The translations under genes were made by a program, and so were the position numbers. 49,225 bases of DNA from the NCBI GenBank assembly GCA_965661265.1, contig CBFIDE010000015.1, positions 1 through 49,225 of the forward strand. Direction: 5' to 3'. The stretch comes from CBFIDE01 sp965661265 (GTDB taxonomy: Bacteria > Bacteroidota > Bacteroidia > Flavobacteriales > Schleiferiaceae). This document shows positions 7,150 through 16,969 of the stretch, piece after piece (position 1 is the first letter of the stretch; each line of letters begins with the position of its first letter). A model generated the notes under the pieces. The model was not told where the DNA came from. It did not search any database and saw nothing but the letters and a program-made list of their open reading frames with translations.

Positions 7150-8331
7150 TTAAGCAGTTTTAACTTGTAATCTCTTCTTTCTCTTCTTGATATTTCCCTC
7201 AATCACATAATGGTCAATTAACGGAGCCATTACATTCATGAATAAGATTGCTAGCATAATTCCTTCTGGATAAGCAGGATTAAATACGCGAATCATTATT
7301 GCGAAAATACCCACAAGGAAACCATATATGATTTTGCCTTTATTAGTTTGAGCGGCAGATACTGGATCCGTGGCCATAAACACTATACCAAAGGCAAAAC
7401 CACCCATGATAAGATGTTGCCATGCAGGAACTGACATAAATGCTTCTTGTTCCGGAGAGAAATTAGGGGCAACCCAATTAAAAATAAGTCCCATAAATAA
7501 TCCCCCAGCTACTCCTGAAAGCATAATTTTCCAAGAACCGATTCCAGTGTAGATTAATGCGATGGCACCAATTAGAATTGCCACAACACTTGTCTCACCA
7601 ATTGAGCCAGGTATAAGACCTAAGAACATATCCATTGGGCTATACTGTGTAGCTCCTTTGGTTGCTAAATCTCCTAAAGCAGTTGCCCCAGAGAATCCAT
7701 CAACTACTGCTTGTCCTTCTGTTGTTGAAGTATTAATCCATACCTTATCTCCAGACATAAATGTTGGATAAGCAAAGAATGCAAAGGCTCTTGCAGTTAA
7801 AGCAGGATTAAGAATATTCATTCCTGTACCTCCAAAAACTTCTTTTCCTATTATAACTGCAAATGCAGCAGATAGACCCACCATCCAAAGTGGAATATCA
7901 ACTGGCATAATTAATGGAATTAACATTCCAGAAACTAAGTAACCTTCTTCGATACTATGCTTTTTGATAACACAGAAACCAAATTCGATTCCTAATCCAA
8001 CGGCATAAGAAACCACAACCATTGGAAGAACCTTGATTGCTCCAAATAAGAATTGGTCCATAAAACTAACCTCAGCTCCAAGAGCATTGTAATGCTGGTA
8101 ACCAACATTCCACATTCCGAACAAAAGCGCTGGTACCAATGCCATAATCACGGTTACCATTGTTCTTTTAAGATCTATACCATCTCTGATATGAGCTCCT
8201 GTATGTGTAGAATGTCCTGGCACAAATAAGAATGTGGCAAAACCATCATATACAGGGTATAATTTTTCAAGCTTTCCACCCTCAACAAAATGAGGTTTAA
8301 CACTTTCTAAAAGATTCTTAAATAATTTCAT
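7150..8331 (-). CDS. nqrB: Na+-NQR subunit B, sodium channel and FMN subunit
   Basis: Ten-helix membrane subunit that carries covalent FMN and riboflavin and forms the Na+ pathway; 393 residues. The flavinylation motif D211-G-F-S-G-A-T217 is intact, making T217 the FMN site. The N-terminal segment with PGHSTHTGAHIRDGIDLKR and the KEVFGGTGMNILNPALTARAF region are typical of NqrB and are shared with RnfD. The presence of nqrA and nqrF distinguishes the complex from Rnf. Confidence 0.98.
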   Translation of the reverse strand: MKLFKNLLESVKPHFVEGGKLEKLYPVYDGFATFLFVPGHSTHTGAHIRDGIDLKRTMVTVIMALVPALLFGMWNVGYQHYNALGAEVSFMDQFLFGAIKVLPMVVVSYAVGLGIEFGFCVIKKHSIEEGYLVSGMLIPLIMPVDIPLWMVGLSAAFAVIIGKEVFGGTGMNILNPALTARAFAFFAYPTFMSGDKVWINTSTTEGQAVVDGFSGATALGDLATKGATQYSPMDMFLGLIPGSIGETSVVAILIGAIALIYTGIGSWKIMLSGVAGGLFMGLIFNWVAPNFSPEQEAFMSVPAWQHLIMGGFAFGIVFMATDPVSAAQTNKGKIIYGFLVGIFAIMIRVFNPAYPEGIMLAILFMNVMAPLIDHYVIEGNIKKRKKRLQVKTA

Positions 8332-8352
8332 ACTTAAAATAGTCTAATACAA

Positions 8353-9705
8353 TTAATCTCCTAACTCCTTTAACATTAAGTCTAAACCTTTTCTTAGTGT
8401 TTCCTGCACTGGAGTTTTAGAAGTACAAACAACCTCACATAAGGCCATATCTTCTTCTACCACTTCATAGATTCCAAGGTTCTCCATTGCTTCAATATCT
8501 TCCATCATGATAGACTTCAATAATTGAACAGGAAAAATGTCAAAAGGAAACACTTTTTCATACTCTCCAGTAACAACAAATGCTCTTTCTTCACCGTGCA
8601 TTCCAGTATCTAAGGCTCTTTCTTTAGGAGACATCCAGCTAAATAATGCTCTTGAAATACTGAACTTATCTAATCCTGGAGCTATCCAACCAAAGAACTC
8701 GTCAGTCTCTCCTTCAGGTAAAACCGTAATTTGATTATCGTAATAACCAAGGAATCCATCTGCAGATACTCTTGTACCTGTCAAAACGTTACCAGAAATC
8801 ACTCTATTCTTATTGTCGCTTAAATTATCTTTCAGGTATTCGCTAATATTAGCCCCCAAAACAGATTTAACATAAGCTGGCTTCTTTACTTCAGAACCGC
8901 TTATCGCGATATTCTTAGCTGCATTAAACCTTCCCTCTAAAAACAATCTACCGATGATCACTACATCTTGAGCGTTTACAGTCCAGATAGTTTCTCCTTT
9001 GTTAATAGGCTGAGTATGGTGAATCTGAACTCCAACATTACCCGCAGGGTGTGGGCCACTGATTTTATCAAAAACTACATTCTTACATTCTGTAAAAATC
9101 TTGCTTGGATTTGTAGAGGCATCTATGCCTAAATGAATCTTACCAGTAGTCAATTTGCTCAAGGCATTAATACCAGTTTGAAACTCATTTTCCATTCCAT
9201 GGATCATGAAATCTAAATCAGCTGCTAATGGTGCCGAATCAAAAGATGAGATATAAATATCTCTAGGGCTTTTCTCAGGATTAGCTACAATATTATAAGG
9301 TCTTTGCCTTACTAGAGGCCAGCAACCTGAACTCATCATTTTTAATGTAATCTCTTCTGAAGAAAGACTTGTAGGATCAGCAGAACCAAAGTCTGTATAG
9401 CTTATCTCGCTATCAGCTAAAATTCTCACTTCTAACAATTTTCTTTTTGCTCCACGCAAAACTTCGACTACTTCACCACTTATAGGTGAGCTGAATTTCA
9501 AATTCGGACGATCTTTATGATAAAAAACTGGGTCCCCAGCTTTTACCTTATCTCCTTCCTTTACTTCAAGCTTAATCTGAATTCCTGGAAAATCAGTTGG
9601 CTTTAAAGCAATTGTTTGCGGCGCATTTGCGTTTTTGTAGATTTGCTCGGCTTTACCTTTGAGCTTAATATCTACTCCTTTTTTTATTTTGATAATGTCT
9701 GACAT
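8353..9705 (-). CDS. nqrA: Na+-NQR subunit A, quinone-associated subunit
   Basis: First gene of the operon, 450 residues from the ATG at 9705 (MSDIIKIKKGVDIKLKG). The frame continues upstream to a TTG at 9753, but the family N-terminus begins at the chosen ATG. There is an N-terminal Rnf/Nqr barrel-sandwich-like region (PTDFPGIQIKLEVKEGDKVKAG...) and the conserved HPAGNVGVQIHHTQPI segment in the middle. NqrA is cytoplasmic, binds quinone and docks on NqrB. Transcription diverges from the T9SS plug gene; I could not find a good -7 box in the shared interval. Confidence 0.97.
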   Translation of the reverse strand: MSDIIKIKKGVDIKLKGKAEQIYKNANAPQTIALKPTDFPGIQIKLEVKEGDKVKAGDPVFYHKDRPNLKFSSPISGEVVEVLRGAKRKLLEVRILADSEISYTDFGSADPTSLSSEEITLKMMSSGCWPLVRQRPYNIVANPEKSPRDIYISSFDSAPLAADLDFMIHGMENEFQTGINALSKLTTGKIHLGIDASTNPSKIFTECKNVVFDKISGPHPAGNVGVQIHHTQPINKGETIWTVNAQDVVIIGRLFLEGRFNAAKNIAISGSEVKKPAYVKSVLGANISEYLKDNLSDNKNRVISGNVLTGTRVSADGFLGYYDNQITVLPEGETDEFFGWIAPGLDKFSISRALFSWMSPKERALDTGMHGEERAFVVTGEYEKVFPFDIFPVQLLKSIMMEDIEAMENLGIYEVVEEDMALCEVVCTSKTPVQETLRKGLDLMLKELGD

Positions 9706-9831
9706 TATTGTAGAATCAAAAAATTCTCTTTTAATTGGCTGCGAAATTAACAACTAAGGACATGAGTAACTATTGCAAATCAATATTTAGATTCATTCTA
9801 AATAAAACGGCTCAATAATTTCATGATTTAA

Positions 9832-11160
9832 TTGTTTAACTCTCTAACCCTAAAGATTTTGATTAATTTAAACTTCTCAAAACTAATTATATTTCTTCTA
9901 AGTATAATGGTTTTTTACAGCATAAATGCCCAAGTAACTGATGAGTATTATTTGCAATCTGTTCTCAAGTATGAGGATCATGTATATAAGTCTGGAATTA
10001 AGAGCGTAAAATTCCATCCTTTTGGACAAGATCAGAAGATGCCGATAATGGAATTAAACGGAATTCCGTTGGTTCTACATTTTGATGATCTTTATGAAGA
10101 TTTCATGAATCTTTCTTATACAGTAGTCCATTGTAATGCAGACTGGACGCCATCCAACTTGCTTCCAAGCGAGTATATGAGTAGTTATCAAGAATTCTAT
10201 TTTGAGGATTATGAATACTCTTTAAATACACTTATTGCTTATACCAATTACTCTCTTCAAATCCCAAATCAAAACTTAAAGCTGACTAAGAGCGGTAATT
10301 ATTTACTTAAGGTTTATGCCAATGATGATAAAGAGGACCTTGTTATTACCAGAAGGTTTATGGTGTATGAAAATAAAATTGCAGTGGCGGGAGAAGTAAA
10401 AAGAGCAAGTTATGTAGAGCTCAATAAAACTCATCAAGAAGTAGATTTTATAATTAATCACTCTAACTATTTTCTTCAGGATCCTTATTCGGATTTAAAA
10501 GTAGCTGTTCTTCAGAATCAGAGATGGGATAATGCCATTACTAACCTAAAACCTAGATTCATTCAAAATACCATACTGAATTATAATTATGAGCAAGGAA
10601 ATACTTTTGAGGGTCTCAATGAATTCCGCTTTTTTGATATCAAGAATTTATTCAGTCTCACACTCAATGTTGCTAAAATAGATAGAGATAGTATTTTTAA
10701 GGTTTACCTTAGAGAAATGGACGCTCGTAGTTTAGACAGATATGTCACATATGATGATATTAATGGTCAATTTAGAATTAGACGACTAGATGCCACAAAT
10801 AGCAATTCAGAAGCTGACTATGCCTTGGTTGACTTTTTACTAAATATGGAAAAACCTTTGACAGCCAGTGATGTCTATGTATACGGCAGATTTACGGATT
10901 GGAAATTATTGCCTGAGTATAAAATGAAATATGATCCCAATAGAAAAGCGTATAGGTTAAAAACCTATTTAAAACAAGGTTATTATAATTACGTTTTTGC
11001 GATTAAAGACGATAATGCTGAACACATCGACATATCCCATGTAGAAGGAAGTTATTGGGAAACGGAGAATGATTATCAAATCTTCGTTTACAATAGGCAA
11101 TTAGGAGAAAGGTATGATCGCCTAATTGGTTATACAGAATTTAATTCTTTTGGATTGTAG
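9832..11160 (+). CDS. Type IX secretion system plug protein (DUF5103 family)
   Basis: The protein matches the DUF5103 family by its segments MELNGIPLVLHFDDLYED, LSYTVVHCNADWTPSNLLPSEY and SGNYLLKVYANDDKEDLVITRRFMVY. This family includes the plug that seals the lateral or periplasmic opening of the SprA translocon in the T9SS. Processing would follow the hydrophobic segment ending SINAQ. No suitable ATG exists: the only upstream ATG (9823) stops at once, and the internal ATG at 9907 would remove most of the signal peptide. Translation therefore probably starts at TTG 9832 or TTG 9859 (the latter gives MINLNFSKLIIFLL...). It is a single gene, divergent from nqrA, closed by a terminator. Confidence 0.88.
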   Translation: MFNSLTLKILINLNFSKLIIFLLSIMVFYSINAQVTDEYYLQSVLKYEDHVYKSGIKSVKFHPFGQDQKMPIMELNGIPLVLHFDDLYEDFMNLSYTVVHCNADWTPSNLLPSEYMSSYQEFYFEDYEYSLNTLIAYTNYSLQIPNQNLKLTKSGNYLLKVYANDDKEDLVITRRFMVYENKIAVAGEVKRASYVELNKTHQEVDFIINHSNYFLQDPYSDLKVAVLQNQRWDNAITNLKPRFIQNTILNYNYEQGNTFEGLNEFRFFDIKNLFSLTLNVAKIDRDSIFKVYLREMDARSLDRYVTYDDINGQFRIRRLDATNSNSEADYALVDFLLNMEKPLTASDVYVYGRFTDWKLLPEYKMKYDPNRKAYRLKTYLKQGYYNYVFAIKDDNAEHIDISHVEGSYWETENDYQIFVYNRQLGERYDRLIGYTEFNSFGL

Positions 11161-11205
11161 TAGGCTCTAGGCCGATTTGACATTATAAGCGCGAATAAAT
11201 TTCAT

Positions 11206-11232
11206 AAAAAAAGGGGCCAATAGGCCCCTTTT
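11206..11232. terminator. Bidirectional terminator between convergent genes
   Basis: GGGGCC-AATA-GGCCCC with A and T runs on the two sides serves both the plus-strand plug gene and the minus-strand sulfatase. Confidence 0.9.
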
Positions 11233-11250
11233 ACAATTTTTAAATCAAGC

Positions 11251-12795
11251 TTAATTACTTGTGGGAGTAGATAATTGATCTAGTACCTTATCTAAGCTAA
11301 AACTAGCCGCCTTCATTCTAGGAGGGTATTCCTGGAATGTAGATAAGAACTTCCCTACAATATCTTGGGCCGGCACCAATAAATATGCCCTATCTATTAC
11401 CCAATCATAATATGTATTCGAAGTGATTTGAGCAAATTCATAAGGGTCTCTTCTTAAGTTAAAAATCAAAGGCACTCTTAACGGGGTAAAGGGCTCCGCC
11501 CAAACTCTAAGTGTACCCGGTGCTCTCTGCTCCATAAAGATTAATTTCCAATCATCATATCTTAATGCAGTAAGGTCTCCATCATCAGAGAAATAAAACA
11601 ACTCTTTTCTTGGTCCTTTATCTTCTTTACCTTTTAGATAATCTAAAAAGTTATATCCATCTAAATGAACCTTATAAGTCGTACCATCTATGGTATGACC
11701 TTTCAATAAATTTTCCTTCACCTTTTTATCTCCTGCCGCCGCCAATAATGTTGGCATCCAGTCAAGTCCAGAGAAAATTTCATTTGAAACACTTCCAGCC
11801 TCAATTTCACTTGGCCATCTTATCATGGCCGGAACTCTCCAACCGCCTTCCCAGTTAGAGTTCTTCTCTCCTCTAAAAGGACTAACAGCGGCATCTGGCC
11901 ATGTATTCTTATGAGGTCCATTATCTGTACTATATACCACAATGGTATTATCAGCAATCTTCAATTCATCTAAAAGGTCAAGAAACTTTCCAATATGCAT
12001 ATCATGTTCTACCATTCCATCGCCGTATTCATTCTGACCAGAAATTCCTCTATTCTCTTCTTTTACATGCGTTCTGAAATGCATTCTAGTTCCATTCCAC
12101 CAAACAAAAAATGGTTCTCCAGCCTTTACAGCATCTCTAATAAATCTAATAGCCTCATCAGAGGATTCATCATCAATAGTCTCCATTCTTTTCTTAGTCA
12201 ATGGGCCAGTATCTTCTACCTTCTGCCCTTCTTCAGTTGCCCAAGAGTGAATTACACCACGAGGACCATACTTCTCTCTAAAATTTGGATATTTCTTAGG
12301 ATCTGGATAGTCTATATGCTCTGGTTCTTCTTCAGCATTTAGGTGATAAAGATTACCATAGAACTCATCAAAACCATGATTGGTAGGCAAGTGCTCATCT
12401 CTATCTCCTAGGTGATTCTTTCCAAATTGACCCGTTCTATAACCTAAAGGCTTGACTAAATCTGCAATTGTTGGGTCTTCCTCAGAAATACCTTCTTTAG
12501 CACCCGGCATACCTACCTTGCTTAATCCCGTTCTAAATACTGATTGTCCAGTAATAAACGTTGAGCGCCCTGCTGTACAAGATTGCTCAGCATAATAGTC
12601 TGTAAAAATCATTCCCTCTTTAGCTACCCTATCAATGTTTGGAGTTCTATATCCTACCATTCCCATTGTATAAGCACTAATGTTCGATTGTCCAATATCG
12701 TCTCCAAAAAGAACCAAAATATTTGGTTTCTTTTGTGCACTTAGCCCAAAGACTATTAAGAGTGCAAGCAATGTAAATCCTTTGCGCATAATCAT
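11251..12795 (-). CDS. Secreted arylsulfatase-family sulfatase
   Basis: Sulfate ester hydrolase of the alkaline phosphatase superfamily, exported by a signal peptide (residues 1-20, ending LSAQ). The formylglycine motif C73-T-A-G-R is intact, so activity needs a formylglycine-generating or anaerobic sulfatase-maturating enzyme that is not in the window. Metal ligands are visible in GDD (31-33) and STDNGPH, and FGKNHLG supplies the Lys/His pair. At 514 residues it has usual family length. No SusC/SusD or glycoside hydrolase genes flank it, so it is not part of a visible polysaccharide locus; the substrate could be an aryl, choline or carbohydrate sulfate. ATG 12795 and ATG 12789 are both possible starts. 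Confidence 0.93.
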   Translation of the reverse strand: MIMRKGFTLLALLIVFGLSAQKKPNILVLFGDDIGQSNISAYTMGMVGYRTPNIDRVAKEGMIFTDYYAEQSCTAGRSTFITGQSVFRTGLSKVGMPGAKEGISEEDPTIADLVKPLGYRTGQFGKNHLGDRDEHLPTNHGFDEFYGNLYHLNAEEEPEHIDYPDPKKYPNFREKYGPRGVIHSWATEEGQKVEDTGPLTKKRMETIDDESSDEAIRFIRDAVKAGEPFFVWWNGTRMHFRTHVKEENRGISGQNEYGDGMVEHDMHIGKFLDLLDELKIADNTIVVYSTDNGPHKNTWPDAAVSPFRGEKNSNWEGGWRVPAMIRWPSEIEAGSVSNEIFSGLDWMPTLLAAAGDKKVKENLLKGHTIDGTTYKVHLDGYNFLDYLKGKEDKGPRKELFYFSDDGDLTALRYDDWKLIFMEQRAPGTLRVWAEPFTPLRVPLIFNLRRDPYEFAQITSNTYYDWVIDRAYLLVPAQDIVGKFLSTFQEYPPRMKAASFSLDKVLDQLSTPTSN

Positions 12796-12842
12796 TTATT
12801 TAATTTAGGTTGACAAATTTAGTCATTTGAATGAACAAGGTT

Positions 12843-14756
12843 TTAATCTTTTTGTTTTTTTGAAGCTTCATCCATAATTTCCTGAACCACCTCTGGATTC
12901 AGTAAGGTCGAAATATCTCCAAGATTGGAGGTATCTCCTTCCGCAATCTTTCGTAATATTCTTCTCATAATTTTACCACTTCTGGTTTTGGGAAGGCCCG
13001 GTACAAATTGAACTTTCTCAGGCTTAGCAATTTTACCAATTCCCTTGATAACAGCATCAAGAATTTCAGATCTTAATTCTTCTTCATTGAACTCCTCACA
13101 AACCGGGGTTACATAGGCATAAATTGCTTGTCCTTTTATTGGATGTGGGTATCCGACCACAGCACTTTCTGCAATCTTGTCCTCTAAGGAGTTGATTGCA
13201 TTTTCTATTTCGGCCGTTCCAAATCTATGTCCGGATACATTAATTACATCATCGACCCTTCCTATGATTCTATACATTCCATTTTCATCGCGCTTAGCGC
13301 CATCACCAGTAAAGTAGTAGCCCTTATAATGTGAAAAGTAAGTAGTCCGGCACCTTTCATGATCGCCATAAATAGATCTTAGCATACTAGGCCAAGGAAA
13401 CTTAATAGCTAAATATCCTTCAACATTAGGTTCTTCAAATTCATTGCCTGCTTGATCCAACAAAACAGTTTGTATTCCTGGTAAAGGATATCCTGCATGA
13501 GCAGCTTTCATAGGAGACAAATTCCCGAGGCCTGAAATCATAATACCTCCAGTTTCCGTTTGCCACCATGTATCCACAATAGGGCATTTTTCTTTACCAA
13601 TATTCAAATTATACCAATCCCAAGCTTCCTTATTAATTGGCTCACCTACACTTCCTAGGATCTTAAGACTAGTCAAATTGGCCGATGATACAAAGCTTGA
13701 ATCACATGCCATTAAAGCTCTGATTGCGGTAGGAGCAGTATAAAATTGATTTACCTGATGCTTATCACAAATTTGCCAGAACCTGCCCGGGTTAGGGTAA
13801 GTTGGGACACCTTCAAACATTATACTTGTGGCTCCATTCAGTAGCGGGCCATAGATAATATAAGAATGACCGGTGATCCAACCCACATCAGCGGTGCACC
13901 AATAAATATCATTCTCATCTACTTGAAATACATTATCAAATGAATAAGCGGAATAAACCATATAGCCTCCACAAGTATGAACTACCCCCTTAGGCTTACC
14001 TGTGCTTCCTGATGTATAAAGAATGAAAAGCATATCCTCTGCATCCATTTCCTCTGCTTCACACTCATTTCCTACAGTATCCAACTCATTTGAGATCCAT
14101 AAATCTCTTCCAGCTTGCATAGTAACATCAGCTCCCACTCTTTGACTAACAATAACCTTTTCTACACTAGGGCATGTCTCAAGAGCTTCATCTACTATTG
14201 CCTTTATAGGGATTTCTTTAGCTCCCCTATACATAGCGTCAGAAGTAAGTACCATTTTACAAGAAGAATCATTGATTCTATCGGCTAAAGCCTGAGCAGA
14301 AAAGCCCGCAAATACTACTGAATGAACCGCCCCTATTCTAGCACAAGCTAAAACAGCAATAGTTAAGTCAGGAATCATTGGCATATAAATAGCAATCTTG
14401 TCGCCTTTCTTTGCCCCATGCTTCTTCAGGACATTGGCGTATTCACAAACCCTTTTATGAAGATCATTATAGGTGATCTTTTGGAAGTCTTCATCTGGAT
14501 TATTAGGCTCCCAAATAATGGCAGTTTTATTTCCTTGTTTCTCTAAATGTCTGTCTAAAAGGTTTTCAGTAATATTAAGCTTAGCACCTTTAAACCACTC
14601 AACCTTTGGTGATTCAAAATCCCAATCAAGCACCTTGCTCCATTGCTTTTTCCAAAGAAAATTCTCAGCAATTTGAGCCCAAAAGCTTTCTGGCTGATTT
14701 ACGCTTAAGGCATACTTCTCTTGATACTCTTGAAAGCTTTTAATTCTGTAACTCAT
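12843..14756 (-). CDS. acs: Acetyl-CoA synthetase (AMP-forming)
   Basis: Activates acetate to acetyl-CoA with ATP, releasing AMP and PPi; 637 residues, normal length for Acs. The P-loop-like AMP-binding motif YTSGSTGKPKG is at 247-257, the Acs-specific WWQTETGG motif lies in the middle, and the C-terminal catalytic lysine is K595 in PKTRSGK. That lysine is the usual target of reversible acetylation. The gene follows the pyrophosphatase gene by 14 bases on the same strand, so the enzyme that hydrolyses its PPi by-product is co-transcribed with it. Confidence 0.97.
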   Translation of the reverse strand: MSYRIKSFQEYQEKYALSVNQPESFWAQIAENFLWKKQWSKVLDWDFESPKVEWFKGAKLNITENLLDRHLEKQGNKTAIIWEPNNPDEDFQKITYNDLHKRVCEYANVLKKHGAKKGDKIAIYMPMIPDLTIAVLACARIGAVHSVVFAGFSAQALADRINDSSCKMVLTSDAMYRGAKEIPIKAIVDEALETCPSVEKVIVSQRVGADVTMQAGRDLWISNELDTVGNECEAEEMDAEDMLFILYTSGSTGKPKGVVHTCGGYMVYSAYSFDNVFQVDENDIYWCTADVGWITGHSYIIYGPLLNGATSIMFEGVPTYPNPGRFWQICDKHQVNQFYTAPTAIRALMACDSSFVSSANLTSLKILGSVGEPINKEAWDWYNLNIGKEKCPIVDTWWQTETGGIMISGLGNLSPMKAAHAGYPLPGIQTVLLDQAGNEFEEPNVEGYLAIKFPWPSMLRSIYGDHERCRTTYFSHYKGYYFTGDGAKRDENGMYRIIGRVDDVINVSGHRFGTAEIENAINSLEDKIAESAVVGYPHPIKGQAIYAYVTPVCEEFNEEELRSEILDAVIKGIGKIAKPEKVQFVPGLPKTRSGKIMRRILRKIAEGDTSNLGDISTLLNPEVVQEIMDEASKKQKD

Positions 14757-14770
14757 GGTAGAATTATTAC

Positions 14771-15319
14771 CTATAATGATTTCGTATACTTTTTATAATC
14801 CTCAAAACTCTTCAAAAGTATTTCTTGCGCCACAGCCTTAACTTGAAATTCTTCTACTTCAACAGTCTTGTTCTCTAGTTTCTTATAATCCTCAAAAAAG
14901 GTTCTTAGCTCTTTTAAAAAGTGGTTTGGAAGTTCATGGATATCATTTATGTGATTAACGCTCATATCATTCGCCGCTACAGCAATAATCTTATCATCTA
15001 ATTCTCCTTCATCTAACATTCGCATCACACCAATAATTCTAGCTTCAATAAGGCACAGTGGCACCACTGAGATTTGAGACAGCACCAAAATATCTAGCGG
15101 GTCTTTATCGTCGCAATAAGTTTGAGGAATAAAGCCATAGTTTGCTGGATAATACATGGAACTGTATATTACTCTATCCATCAAAAGCATTCCACTATCT
15201 TTGTCCAATTCATATTTGGCTCTAGTATTCATAGGAATTTCTATTATCCCATTGACATAATGAGGAATCTTATTCCCTGGACTTACTTTATGCCAGGGAT
15301 TAGTTTTATCTAAACTCAT
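14771..15319 (-). CDS. ppa: Soluble inorganic pyrophosphatase, family I
   Basis: Hydrolyses PPi to two phosphates in the cytoplasm. The family I active-site signature D71-K-D73-P-L-D76 is intact, preceded by YPANYGFIPQTYCD. At 182 residues it has the usual bacterial length. It is the first gene of a two-gene unit with acs. The upstream aquaporin terminator indicates that transcription starts between 15319 and 15351. Confidence 0.96.
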   Translation of the reverse strand: MSLDKTNPWHKVSPGNKIPHYVNGIIEIPMNTRAKYELDKDSGMLLMDRVIYSSMYYPANYGFIPQTYCDDKDPLDILVLSQISVVPLCLIEARIIGVMRMLDEGELDDKIIAVAANDMSVNHINDIHELPNHFLKELRTFFEDYKKLENKTVEVEEFQVKAVAQEILLKSFEDYKKYTKSL

Positions 15320-15350
15320 TGATGCATTAAATTTTTAGTGATGCTAAAAT

Positions 15351-15376
15351 AAAAAAACCGATTTAAGTCGGTTTTT
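15351..15376 (-). terminator. Terminator of the aquaporin gene
   Basis: AAAAACCGA-TTTAAG-TCGGTTTTT followed on the minus strand by a long T run. It lies between aqpZ and ppa. Confidence 0.9.
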
Positions 15377-15382
15377 GAAGTT

Positions 15383-16066
15383 CTACTTGTTTGGTGCTAG
15401 ATTTTTATAAACTAAGCCAGCCAAGAGGGCTCCAACTATCGGTGCCAACCAAAATAACCATAACTGCTCTACAGCAATCCCGCCGGCAAAAAGCGCCTGG
15501 CTTGTAGATCTTGCTGGGTTCACTGAAGTATTTGTAACAGGGATACTAATCAGGTGAATTAAAGTTAAAGCTAAACCAATGGCTAGACCACCAAAACCAG
15601 CGAAGCCCTTTTTATGGGTTACACCAAGAATAATAAATAAGAACATAAATGTCATTACTATTTCAGTAACAAGAGCTGCGGTCATATTAAAACCTCCTGG
15701 GCTTGCTTCTCCATAACCATTAGATGCAAAGCCTCCAATTTCATATCCAGCTTGCCCTGTGGCAATAATGTATAGAATGCTTGCGCCTGCTAAACCTCCA
15801 AGCACTTGTGCTAAAATATATGGAAAAACCTCCTTTGATTCAAAACGACCTCCAGCCCACAAACCTAAAGTCACAGCAGGATTTAGATGACATCCTGAAA
15901 TATGACCAATTGCATAGGCCATGGTAACTACTGTTAAACCGAATGCAAGCGAAACTCCCACAAAACCTATTCCTAATTCTGGGAATCCTGCGGCCAATAC
16001 AGCTGCACCGCAGCCTCCTAGGACTAACCAAAGAGTTCCAATAAACTCTGCAATTAATTTTTTCAT
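15383..16066 (-). CDS. aqpZ: Aquaporin Z, water channel
   Basis: Six-helix MIP-family channel, 227 residues. Both NPA boxes are present (GCHLNPAVTLGLW and TNTSVNPARSTSQALF). The selectivity-filter residues of water-specific AqpZ can be read: His in LIHLISIPVT, Thr in NTS and Arg in NPAR. The sequence is close to E. coli AqpZ in the second half (GFASNGYGE..PGG). It probably gives rapid osmotic water flux. Single-gene transcript with a terminator at its 3' end; a hairpin in the leader is listed separately. Confidence 0.97.
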   Translation of the reverse strand: MKKLIAEFIGTLWLVLGGCGAAVLAAGFPELGIGFVGVSLAFGLTVVTMAYAIGHISGCHLNPAVTLGLWAGGRFESKEVFPYILAQVLGGLAGASILYIIATGQAGYEIGGFASNGYGEASPGGFNMTAALVTEIVMTFMFLFIILGVTHKKGFAGFGGLAIGLALTLIHLISIPVTNTSVNPARSTSQALFAGGIAVEQLWLFWLAPIVGALLAGLVYKNLAPNK

Positions 16067-16088
16067 AATTATTGATTTTTAATTTTTG

Positions 16089-16107
16089 TTGGTGACTGAG
16101 ACACCAA
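16089..16107 (-). promoter_or_regulatory. Dyad in the aqpZ upstream region
   Basis: TTGGTG-ACTGAGA-CACCAA is a perfect 6-bp inverted repeat 23-41 bases before the aqpZ start codon. It could be a leader hairpin or a regulator site; function is not known. Confidence 0.3.
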
Positions 16108-16135
16108 GATAACGATAATCAATTATAAAATTATT

Positions 16136-16969
16136 CTATTCTACAGGTATATATTTAAGTTGACTATCTAGATATGCTATTAATTTTTTTGCAGATTCAA
16201 GATTATTAGATTCTTTTGATGCACTAGCCAGTTTAGATTTAGCATAATACTCGCCAGAAATTAATTGCATTGGATTGGTATTCACTAAGTGCAGTAAAGT
16301 TTGTGCACCTTTAGCAGGAGAAATTCCAATAATTTTAAAAAAAAGCTTTACCAAGAAATTAGCATTTCTATCTAAATCTGTTCTTACCACACCTGGGTGT
16401 TGAGAATAAAATGAAATATTATTGTGCTTGCGCGATAAATATCGAGTCAATAAAATTATTCCAAGCTTTGATGAACTGTACTCTTTCAGAGCACTAAAAC
16501 TTTTCTTTATATCTCTATTAGTATAGGATATTTCCCCTTTATGCAGAGCTGAAGCCGTGAATATTACCTTTGGTGACTCACCTAAGGAGGATAGAAGCTG
16601 GTTAAAGATATAATATGGTGCAAGTAAATTTACTTGAAAAGTTTCCTCAAGCTTCTGCTTTGTTTCCACGTACTTAAAATTCATTATTCCCGCATTCAAA
16701 ATCAAGATATCAAACTTAAGTTCTCTTTCCTTAATGCTTAAAAACATACTATCAAGAGAATTTAAATCCGAAAGATCTCCATCAAGAAACTCAAGAATTC
16801 CAGAGCCTTTTGGAAAGTTAGAATAGTAATAATCTAAGAAAGCTGTTCTATTACTTTTTGAACGACTTAAAATGAATAAGTCATATCCTTCAGATGCCAG
16901 TTTACATGCAGCTTCTTTACCAAGACCAGATGTACCACCCGTCATAAAAACTCTCTTTGTTTCTGTCAT
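16136..16969 (-). CDS. Short-chain dehydrogenase/reductase (SDR)
   Basis: NAD(P)-dependent oxidoreductase of the classical SDR superfamily, 277 residues. The cofactor motif TGGTSGLG is at residues 10-17, LNAG lies in the middle and the catalytic Y-S-S-S-K is preserved. Overall similarity is to retinol-dehydrogenase-like SDRs, but the substrate cannot be told. The start codon lies immediately after the stop codon of the LpxR-like gene (no spacing), so the two are one transcript. This hints at a role in lipid or envelope chemistry, by inference only. Confidence 0.85.
   Translation of the reverse strand: MTETKRVFMTGGTSGLGKEAACKLASEGYDLFILSRSKSNRTAFLDYYYSNFPKGSGILEFLDGDLSDLNSLDSMFLSIKERELKFDILILNAGIMNFKYVETKQKLEETFQVNLLAPYYIFNQLLSSLGESPKVIFTASALHKGEISYTNRDIKKSFSALKEYSSSKLGIILLTRYLSRKHNNISFYSQHPGVVRTDLDRNANFLVKLFFKIIGISPAKGAQTLLHLVNTNPMQLISGEYYAKSKLASASKESNNLESAKKLIAYLDSQLKYIPVE

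Noticed and set aside
11995..12342. Plus-strand ORF of 115 codons inside the sulfatase gene
   Set aside because: Fully antisense to a well-supported sulfatase; aromatic-rich composition typical of shadow frames in AT-rich DNA.
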